Shown one piece after another: positions 11,345-21,100 of a stretch of 64,000 bases of DNA (the first letter of the stretch is position 1; each line of letters begins with the position of its first letter). The stretch comes from Urechis unicinctus (Eukaryota > Annelida > Polychaeta > Xenopneusta > Urechidae). The DNA lies in the NCBI GenBank assembly GCA_034190875.2, contig CM067349.1:31951787-32015786 (forward strand), in the 5' to 3' direction. The notes under the pieces are model-generated. The model was not told the origin of the DNA. It searched no databases and saw nothing but the letters and a program-made list of their open reading frames with translations. Both the position numbers and the translations under genes were made by a program.

Positions 11345-13405
11345 CGCTAGTAGCGTTAAATCAACGCCATTTACAATAACCTGATACTACTTTAGACATC
11401 ATGCGGGTGCCAGGGCGAATCACGCTAAGTGCCTGCCAAACTGCCAAAATATTGCACCGTCAACCGTTTGGTCTAAACATTTCTGATGGTTGAATAACTG
11501 AAAACAGTGCGGCATATTATGAATGCAAAGGGGGATATTGACCTTTAGAGAATCTTACTGCTTACCTTTTGTGTGCTAATGTAATCGAGCGCGCAGAAAC
11601 CGGTTGAATGATTTGTCAACACCCACCAGTCTATTTTGGCACTTTCGGGGTATTGGCCATACGGTGGATGATTCAAGACACAACAGCAAAGAGGTTTTTT
11701 TCCTCTCCATGGGTGGGACTGCAGCATATTCGCCAGATTTATGTTTACGGAAAACATCAATGGACTCTATTTGTCATTTTCATCAAATCGGAATCTATTT
11801 TGCCTTAGAAGCATCATCGGAAAGTCAACTGGCTGTTTTGCGAAAGCTACATCTTGTTATTGTATCAGTGCCATTTTTCAATGATTAGATAAAACATATC
11901 CCCTTTGGTCAAAAATAACAGGATTGCCGCTGAACAGAGGTTGAAAGAGGTATAACTTCATTGACCTGCTTGCTATTGGTTTGCTCGATAAGTCACTGCA
12001 TCATAACGCCTTTGAAACTGTTTAGTTTAGATGTTTAGATGGCCAGTTATCCGTCTACAGAATAACAGGCGCCTGCGTCATTTCTATGAGTAAATTATTA
12101 TGAACACATTAAATAATTTTCTCACTTTGTAGCTTGGTTACTTATCTGAAATCGGACCCAGGGGTCAATTTTCAAATTTTATGTCAGTGACAAAAACTGA
12201 CATTGGTACCAATATTAAGCTGAACAAATATCGGCGTCGTTTCCGTTTTTTAATAAGCGTACATTTCATATATGTGAAGCATAAATATACACAAAGTTAA
12301 AGAAGATCATCCGAAAGTACCACAAACGAATCATTTATGAATGCGTGACATATAGCGACTTGGTCACCTTTCCGTTATATATGGATGATGCCTTTACTAA
12401 TGAAATCTTTGTACTTCATATGGTTGGTACAACTCATTAATATAATATTTGTAAATGTTCATCGATTTTGAAAGACGAAGCCCATAGAACTTCATTAACG
12501 AGCATGGTATTAGTTAATCTATTCACTTCGTGCACATTTGGTGAAATGCTGTACGCATATAACAGTTGTCCATGAATTACCATCCCACCCCTTTAATTTC
12601 GTTCGAGTTATGATACCACAATGATAACTTGGGTATAACCATTACCCATAACCCTTCATAATGTGCTATTAAGCAAAAGGATTTAATATGTGACCTTACA
12701 ATATGCGAGTACTGTTAAGTAGGCCTTTTGTAAAGGTGGAACAAAATGTGCCATTTATATCTGATCTGTAGTGTCCTCTATTCGTCGTAGGACTTGCGTA
12801 AAGTCGGGTTCCTTGACATGTGACACGTATCCCAAATTGCACGGTACTGAAGGGCATGATTTGATAAGGCCCAAGGGAACAATGTTTTGCCGACTGCATT
12901 CAGAAACATGATAGCAGTGATATAGAACAAGTCAGTTGTGATTTGATGCTAAGCTCCTAATACCTTACCACACTGGTAGAGCTCTAAAAACAAACATCTC
13001 TTATTGCTTGGCCGAGCATTAGTGAAAAACGCTGTTATTGGTTTACATGTTTAAGTCAAAGAATTATACATTTTGAAAGATATGGGCGACCTATACACAT
13101 ATGTTACTCAAATCTTGCATAATAAGGTCCAGCGCTGTGTATGATTGTAAAATAAGTAGCGGTTAGTTTTATAATGGAAAGTAGCTGATGAATATTTTCG
13201 CTTAACGTAATAGTGGGTATGCACTATAAAACAGGTAGCTTTACGTCAGTAATACAATTAATTTCATAAATAAGACCAAGTGAAGCAATAGATCAAAACC
13301 ATCACGATAACAGATGTTTAGTACAATGCAATTGATGGTCTGCGGTTAGAAAGTAAAATATCAAGAGTATGGATTTTATATATCACAAATATTGGCTCGC
13401 TAACC
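11345..13405 (+). repeat. Dispersed repeat family A, copy 2 (left and middle part)
   Basis: Collinear with 28,150-30,560. Shared blocks: 'gttaaatcaac' (11,352 and 28,153); 'ttgtcaac.cccac.ag.ctatttt' (11,614-11,638 and 28,375-28,399); 'acaaacgaatc' (12,322 and 29,341); 'ttccttgaca' then 'gacacgt' (12,809 and 29,731); 'gagcat.agt.aa' to 'catgtttaagtc.aagaat' (13,012-13,066 and 29,949-30,001). It also matches 26,478-26,535 over 13,355-13,405 ('aatatcaagag' then 'aatattgg'). Pairwise identity looks like 60-75% by eye. No coding frame is conserved between the copies, so a non-coding repeat is most likely. Confidence 0.7.
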
Positions 13406-13780
13406 AAAACCCCTGTCGATGTAAGTTTACAGGAATGGATGACCGTACGCCCTACTGTGTTCATTCTAGCAAACATTTTCACCGACATGGCTAAGGAGCG
13501 TGCATCTTTCGCCACTTTATTTAATCAGTCATTACTACTGTGGTCTTAAGATAAAGCCTTAAGGCTCCCCTGTCATGTGTATGTGGTGAATTTGGACTCC
13601 ATTTTCTCAGCACACCGGGATCGTACCTCAGATTCAACCACCATTTGTTGCAATTGTGGGACCAGGAGAAAATGTCTAAGCTAGGATTCGGACCCAGGAC
13701 CCCGTACTGACCGAGTAGACGCTCTACTGTGTTCGATTCAGCAGACATTTTCAACTATAGGGTTAAGGGACGTGCAACAC
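13406..13780 (-). mobile_element. tRNA-derived SINE-like unit, two related copies
   Basis: Read on the minus strand, 13,745-13,675 has a tRNA-like body: a D-arm/A-box-like GTAGAGCGTCTAC, and a T-arm CTGGG-TCCGAAT-CCTAG with a five-pair stem and seven-base loop close to the Pol III B box. A second, more decayed unit at 13,510-13,406 shares the flank (AAAATGT, then AACACAGTAG and GCGTA) and the outer word TGCACG. The tandem arrangement suggests a dimer or two nearby insertions. A working tRNA gene is unlikely: there is no acceptor stem and the D arm is irregular. The tail beyond 13,670 (down to about 13,520) may be the SINE body. Confidence 0.5.
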
Positions 13781-13781
13781 T

Positions 13782-13818
13782 CTGTGTGTGTGTGTGTGTG
13801 TGTGCGTGTGTGTGTGTG
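13782..13818. repeat. (TG)n microsatellite
   Basis: TG repeat with one CG interruption. It lies directly outside the left end module of the satellite-containing region; a (TG)n also lies directly outside the right one (24,147-24,166). Confidence 0.9.
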
Positions 13819-13829
13819 CTCTAAGCGCG

Positions 13830-13990
13830 GGTTACTTGTGGGGTAAATACATCGCCCATTACTGACTTGTGGGGCATCGAAATTTTGTGGGACATCCCAC
13901 AATATTTACTGTCTTAAACGGCTCTACCGGTCGTTGTGGGCGTTCTCACAAAGTTTTGGTCAGTTGGCCCACAAGTCATGTGTGTGAACG
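13830..13990 (+). repeat. Left end module of the satellite-containing element (inverted repeat of 24,072-24,099)
   Basis: A 28-base block at 13,849-13,876 (ACATCGCCC, 7 bases, ACTTGTGGGGCA) matches the reverse complement of 24,072-24,099 at 21 of 28 positions, with 9 of 9 and 11 of 12 in the two outer parts. Next to it is a near-perfect hairpin, TTGTGGGA-ca-TCCCACAA (13,885-13,902). Further in, TTGGCCCACAAGT (13,963-13,975) repeats, in direct orientation, the TTGGCCCATAAGT near the right end (24,119-24,131). Inverted plus direct sharing at both ends resembles the termini of a mobile element. Confidence 0.5.
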
Positions 13991-15310
13991 AGTGTGTGTG
14001 TGAATTTGGAGTGTGAATGATATAAAATCACACTCCACCAGCAGGTGCTGCCGCTTAGCGACTATTGAACCTTCCCTACAGCGTTGCAGTCTGATTGGCT
14101 ATTGTGTCTTCACCATGGCAACGTCGCGGTCTTCTCTGTGATTGTCGTGTGACTCACTGTTGGCGTTGCTATGAATCAACAAGACAGTACAGCTATCGTC
14201 GGTGTTAGCTTGGCCCTATTTTTTGTGAAATTATAAGTTGAGTTAGATTACCCTGTTATTGTCAGTGATGCATTTGTCGTACGTTATATAACAGGTGACC
14301 AACACCAGGTTTGGTATTATTTACCAGACAAGGCACATGGTCTTGTCCCATAAGTCTATATTGTACGCACACTGATATCATTGCATGCGTCAATAGTTCC
14401 TTGAGAGTTCTCGTGGGTCCCACATCACAGTAACGTCCAGAAATAGTTAAAATTGACCGCACAACAGCTATTAGTCAAGTTTTTTCCCAGGACATCTTTT
14501 CACTCGTGAGACGTCAGGCGCATTATAAAGTTATTTGTGTAGTTTGTATGTATGATTCGGGCAAGCCTTGCGTTGATGGATGCAGGGTTTGACCAGTAGT
14601 GTGGAGTATGTTCTAGTGGTGCAAATGGCAATGATGGTAGTGCAGCGTTCGCTTTCGATTAATGTATTCGTGTGTAGGAATGTATCTAAGTAAGAGCGGT
14701 TTGTTATGTCGATAATGTTAGTTGTCCCACATCACTTAATTGCGAACTATACGTTTTGTATTGTAATTAAACAAAGAGTACACTATTTATTAGCGGCATA
14801 TTACCAATTTATTGCAACAAAACCCTGTGTGAATAAGCGTGTACGCGCTAGAGAACTCTGACGGCTCCGGTGTACATCTTTATATACTATATTATGATAT
14901 CATAATGCATGCGTGCCTCAAATACGTCTCTTGACAATTGCGTCGAAGATAGTCTATATATCCACTGTATGTACGATGTCTGACACAATTGCCACACAAT
15001 GATCACCAAAAACGCAGTTTACCGCGTAACTACAAATGGTGTCGAATGACAAACAATCGTGGTGTTACTATGACAACGGATGGATAATTCCATCTTCAGA
15101 TCCTTGAAATTGCCATTTCAGCGTCTCGGCTGCTTTTACAGCAAAAACGCCCGTATGGTGTATGGTGGGTTTCGGGGGGGGGGCGGTTGGTGGTTGAGCA
15201 CTTATGCCCCGTAATGGTAGGTGCATGGAAACATGGTGGTGTAAGGCCCATTAAGGGATGTCGGCCTCGGGGTCAGGGTCAGGCCCCAGGGTCGGGGCCG
15301 AACTAGTATA
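13991..15310. other. No gene recognised; GC-rich patches and a G10 run
   Basis: Non-satellite sequence inside the left end of the element-like region. It includes a CCAAT-type word (GATTGGCT, 14,093-14,100), a G10 run at 15,174-15,183 and a GC-rich stretch at 15,240-15,300. None of these is enough to call a promoter. The only open frames are short and unrecognised. Confidence 0.4.
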
Positions 15311-16220
15311 GCAATGACGTCGTGCTTGTCTGAAACCATCATGCGACGAGATGGCAGTGGAATTCTAGCACGAAACACAAAACCCAATTCATGGTACTTG
15401 TGGAACATCTCACGTGTCACACTCGAACAAATAATTTTGGATAATCCCACTAGCATCTCTCCAACAGTTAGCGCAAGCGAACACAGATGGACGTATCTCG
15501 GTTGTTCTGCTTAGTTACTTTTGTTAACAGGCATTGGCGAAGTGGCAATATATGTGTTCGTTCAACTTTCTTATTGATTGAGTATGACATAATCCCCGCA
15601 TCACTGTACTAGGGAAAAACTCACAAGTATCATTATATCAGTACACACACGGGATGATTGCGAAAGCATTGCATATATCGCCATTTATTATGGCTGCGTT
15701 CTTGCTTTGGTAAACAGACATTGTCGAAGAGGCAATATTTATGTCGGTTCAACATTTAAGATTCAATGACAAAACTTACATGAAACATAAATTAATACCC
15801 ATATAACGGTACTTGTGAGATACTTCATTAGTCTCAAACACACACACACCCATCAGGATTAAGAATAACCCCATAAATATCATTCTCTGAGTATGCACAC
15901 GCGAACATGAGTTAAGTGTTGCCAACAGACATTGGCTGCTACATACAAATCGTTTAAAGTTGAGTTATTAAAAAGCAGATAATGTATGAAATATTTTTTA
16001 AAACATGATATATTACCCATATCACGGTAGATCTCTCAAGTCTCATCCTCCCTCACAAACAACTCAGGGGCTGAAATTATTGCTTTTATACTTTATTCTA
16101 ATTGCTCTCTGGTTGCTGTTGCTAACAAGTATTAAGAAGGGACAATATTTGAAAATAGAACAGACGTACTACGGTACCTGTCACGCATCCAAGTTATCAA
16201 TAACTACGTATGAAACTGGG
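15311..16220 (+). repeat. Diverged satellite monomers, left block
   Basis: About four degenerate monomers of the 18.1-24.1 kb array. Each has the order 'cggtact(tgtg)', 'tctcac', 'cacac', 'aataa.ccca', 'agtatcat' and 'gcacac..gaaca' (examples at 15,390-15,490, 15,600-15,655, 15,805-15,915 and 16,015-16,070). They are far more diverged than the right block and are separated from it by about 1.9 kb of non-satellite sequence. Confidence 0.65.
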
Positions 16221-17270
16221 TTCCACTAGGCCTCACTATGGTGGCATAACCACGGCATATATACGAGCTATCGTTAATAGTAATTAAGTTTGCACGCACA
16301 GTGACGCTGGGCAAAGACTAAAAGTGTAGGCCGCATCAGGAACAAGTCTAATGATAAATGCAAAATCATCTAGCGCCATTAAAACTGTTGCATTATTATG
16401 CAACAGTTATAGAGACGGTGATTACGCATGTTGGTGTGCTGGGAGAATGTCGTTCTCCATCTTTGATTTTTGTGTTCGTGTAAACCATTTTAGAGCGGAA
16501 CTATTGATATGATGCAACGATCGGTTATTTTTTGGCGAATATGTTGGATATATAGTGTTACCTAGATTCCGTATTTAGTTGCGGTAAAACTGTTGCGGTG
16601 CCTGGTTTACTTATATGTCACACAGCGCATTCAGATCAATCCTGATATAATCCGGTTCGAACTAGGAGAAAGTCAACATCGCTACCTCAACACTGGAACA
16701 ACAAAGGTACCGTGTACGAGGACAATGTCCACTGCAGGCTTAGCCTAACAAAGTTACGGGCAATCCTGCATCCGGAACTTCCGCACCACACCTCGCACGT
16801 TTTGATTTGGGAAGCCATGGCACACAAGGAAGCTTTACTGGCTGACCGGACTGTGGTAACGACTTGCTACAATGTCAAAGATCCACAGCTCCCTGAATTC
16901 AGATGGTTTCGGGTCGGCGAAGGAGGGAGGGGGGGGGGGGGGGGGGGTTATTAATGGGCACCTGTACTCACTTGAAATACTTTCAAGACGATTCGACGGC
17001 ACATTCAAATCATCAGTTGTATCAGGAAATAGAAAGGTTGTTTTCACACCGATTTTGACATGACGTTTACATCGCCATTGTTGCACCAGCTGAACCCAGC
17101 AAAAGTTAACTTGATGTTTATAGGGAATGCTATACATCCATATGCGTAGGATTCACGTTTATGGTCACCTGTATCCATCGCTTGAAGTCGTACGATCGGT
17201 TATAAGTTATCTTCCAGTTAGTCTTCCAACGGTAGTTGGCATTGAGTTGGCGTTAACCTGATTTTTACAA
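16221..17270. other. No gene recognised; contains a G19 homopolymer
   Basis: Non-satellite insert within the array. It has an uninterrupted run of 19 G at 16,929-16,947. An 80-codon frame (16,712-16,954) runs into that run and has no recognisable domain. Confidence 0.45.
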
Positions 17271-17274
17271 AACA

Positions 17275-17760
17275 ATGTCCCTAGGTTGACCTTTACCATA
17301 TTTTAAGGTCACTAAAAAATAGCCAATTGTTGACTCTTAATAACTTAAGAATGTCAACAGCTTTTCTGTCCATATTGACATCATTGATGGATCATTAGTT
17401 TGCGGTTTTATAGTTGACATTGACTAAATTGTCAACTTAAAAGGCTCCTACAATGATTACTTTCTGACACAATATTTCGACAAATACAGCCGCTATGGTG
17501 ACCTCATTTAATCCACTGATGGAGCTTACAAAAGAAGAAGCCAGTAAACCCATGCCATGTTTTTTTTACCTTGACCTCATTTTCAAGGTCACAAAGGTCA
17601 ACTAAGTTTAAATTTGTGCACCGAGCTTCCAATCGTTGGCTGGGCGTATGTGTTAGTTATTGCATGGTCGCGTAGTTGATATGCACTAAGTGGCTAACCG
17701 CAATGGCACCTACCTGCGATTATCTAGTGCAAGATCATACCTAGGTGTTATTTGCAGCTT
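17275..17760 (+). repeat. Tandem pair of a TGACCT/AGGTCA-bearing repeat, about 290-bp unit
   Basis: Two diverged copies. Copy 1 begins with TGACCT-ttaccatatttta-AGGTCA (17,287-17,312); copy 2 with TGACCT-cattttca-AGGTCA-caa-AGGTCA (17,573-17,601). About 115-130 bp downstream of each lies a matching block ('gttgacattgactaaat' and 'gttgatatgcactaagt', followed by 'ggc.cctac'). The palindromic core looks like sequence found in invertebrate repeats. The half-sites match nuclear-receptor elements, but no binding is implied. Confidence 0.5.
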
Positions 17761-18110
17761 ATAATAAAAGTGAATGAAAATGACACATTGTTCTCATCTA
17801 GACCCCTATGAGGATTCGCTATGTGCCTCATTAGTGCTCCAGAATCAGATGTGGTGGGTTCGCCTTCCAGGGTACTTATTCATATGTCATTACAAGCGTA
17901 TTTTGAGTAAATGTTTGTTGCCATTTCATAAATTGGGACCCGCTACATCCGAGGAAGACAAGGGCCTGATCACAACGCCACAATCCACGGACTACAAAAC
18001 TTAAGCAATCGGTCGCTTAAACTGCGAGGTAATTTGACAGCTTGGCTATGACTTTATCCATTGACTGACTATCAACATGCGGAATGGTGTGAACTACAGA
18101 AACAAAGTAT
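17761..18110. other. No gene recognised
   Basis: Short non-satellite spacer before the main array; one unrecognised 76-codon frame. Confidence 0.4.
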
Positions 18111-18114
18111 GAAA

Positions 18115-21100
18115 TAATTAACTAAAACATAACATTATACCCATATAACGGCTCCCGTGAAATATCTAACCAATTTCTCACTCACACACAACTTATTAAT
18201 AATCCCACAAGTCCCATTCTATCAGCCAGCACACACGCAGACAACTTTACGAATGACAAATATAACGTATAGGCCCAACAAATTGCTAATAAATTTAGGA
18301 ATTTATAACTGATTAAGCAGGAAATATTCATCTTACATATCAATAATTCTGGCACACGTGTGTCACACTCACTTACACATCCATCAAAAACATTTCATCA
18401 ATGCGCGAAAGCCAACACCGGTTGTGTGCAACAAACGTTGCCTTTATGTGCTCTTCTTACTCATCCGTTTATGCACATGCCAACAACCATTAATGCATAA
18501 ACACCAAATCTATCTGTTCAGGTTTTAGAATTTAAAAGAGACGAGATCAGTTATTAAATATTATTTCTAAAAACCCGCATCACGGTACTCGTGAAATATC
18601 TCACAAGTTTCACCAACACATACAACGTATAAATAGCCCAAAACGTTTAATTCTATCAGTATGCGCACACGAACACAGGTTGAGGGTTGAAAATATTGCA
18701 ACAAGGTGCCATTTCCGCTAATTCTTTGTCAACAGGCATTGGTGAAATGGCAACATAAATGCCATTTCAAAGTATGATAGTTTAAAAACAGTGTAATTTG
18801 GAAACAATGATTTTAAATATAATATAAAACCCGTATCGGGGTACTTGTAAAATATCTCACAAGTTACAATCATAAACACTGAACACAGCAATAATTCTAC
18901 AAGTATGATACGATTGCTACTCACACACAAACACAGGTGGAGTGTTGAAAACATCGGGATTATCTACTTTTCTTACATATCCTTTTATGGACTTGCCAAC
19001 AAGAACTAATGGATGTGCAACATATATGTCCGTTCAACTGTTGGAATTGAAAGAAAAGTTGGAGTATAAAATATAAAATATTTCATCAATACATAGCATA
19101 ATACCAGCAATAGGGTATTCATGAAGTAGCTCACAAGATTCACCCTTTCACACAAAACAACGAATAACCCCACGAGTATCATTCCATCAGTAGGCGTACA
19201 TGAACCCAGGTGGAGTTTTGAAAACATCGCGATTATCTGTATATTCTAAACATCATTGTATGCACTTGTCAACTAGCATTGATGAAGAGTAAACACAAAT
19301 ATCTGTTCAGCTTTCGGTATTTTAAAAATACAAGATTTAGCGATAAATATTTTGTAAGCACATGACAAAAATACCCACATCACGGTACATGTGAAACATC
19401 TCACAAGTTTCACACTCACACACCCAACTTATGAATAATCCCACAAGTATCATTAAATTAGTATGCGCACACTAACATATGTTGAGTGCTGAAAATATTG
19501 TTATTTTGTGTTATTCCCGTGAATACTTTGTTGCTCTAGGCAACAGATATTTGTGAAAAGCCCATATATATGTTGTAAAATTGTTAGAAATTCCAAAACG
19601 GTTGAAGTACCAAAGATTGATCCTTAAGATAGTATAAAACCCGTTTCAGGATACTTGTGAAATATCTCACAAGTTAAACACTCACACACCCAACTTATAA
19701 ATAACCCCACCAGTATCATTCTATAAGTATGCGCACACGAACACATGTTGAGCGTTAAAAATATTGTTTCTTTAAGTTATTCCCGTGAATGCTTTGTTGC
19801 TCTTGGCAGCGTATATTTGTGAAAATGCCACACATATGTCGTGTAAATTTAAAAAAATCAAACACGGTAGCAGTACCAAAGATTGATCATAAAATACTAT
19901 AAAACCCTGTTCAGGATACTTGTGAAATATCTCACAAGTTTAGCACTCACGCACATTTTATAAATGATCTAATTACACTTTGCCCCACAAGTGGCAAGAG
20001 GGCGATGTGCAATTTAGGTATAAAATATTAAATATTTCACCAATACATAGCATAATACTAGCATTACGGTACTCATGAAGCATCTTACAAGCTTCACACT
20101 TACACACACAACTTACGAATAACCCCAGGAGAATCATTATATCAGTAGGTGCACACAAACACAGGTGGAGTTTGGAAAACATCGCGATTATCTGTATTTC
20201 TTAACATCATTTGATGCACATGTCAACAAGCATTGATGAAGAGCAAACATCTGTTCAGCTTTCGGTATTTAAAAAATACAGGATTTAGTGATAAATATTA
20301 TCAAACACAGAAACAAATACCAACATCACGGTTCATGGGAAACATCTCACAAGTTTCACACTCACACACCTAACTTATGAATAACCCCACAAGTATCAAT
20401 CTATGAGTATGCGCACACAAACATATGTTGAGTGTTGAAAATATTGTTTTGTTCGGGTTATATCCTTACATGCTTCGTTGCTCTTGGCAACAGATATTTC
20501 GGAAAAGGCCACATATATGTTTTATAACTTTTAGAAATTAAAAAACGGTTGAAGTACCAGAGATTGATCCTAAACATAGTATAAAACCCGTATCAGGATA
20601 CTTGTGAAATATCTCACAAGTTTCACACTCACACACCCAACTTATAAATAACCCCACCAGTATCATTCTATAAGTATGCGCACACGAACACATGTTGAGC
20701 GTTAAAAATATTGTTTCTTTAAGTTATTCCCGTGAATGCTTTGTTGCTCTTGGCAGCGTATATTTGTGAAAATGCCACACATATGTCGTGTGTAAATTTA
20801 AAAAAATCAAACACGGTAGCAGTACCAAAGATTGATCATAAAATACTATAAAACCCTGTTCAGGATACTTGTGAAATATCTCACAAGTTTAGCACTCACG
20901 CACATTTATAAATGATCTAATTACACTTTGCCCCACAAGTGGCAAGAGGGCGATGTGCAATTTAGGTATAAAATATTAAATATTTCACCAATACATAGCA
21001 TAATACTAGCATTACGGTACTCATGAAGCATCTTACAAGCTTCACACTTACACACACAACTTACGAATAACCCCAGGAGAATCATTATATCAGTAGGTGC

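Noticed and set aside
11604-11888. 94-codon frame resembling a 60-codon frame at 28,345-28,527 (shared LSTPTSLF)
   Set aside because: The similarity is explained by the DNA repeat (family A). The frames diverge quickly and are not conserved beyond that word.
13675-13745. A functional tRNA gene on the minus strand
   Set aside because: The T-arm is good but there is no acceptor stem and the D-arm is irregular. A SINE head is the better reading.
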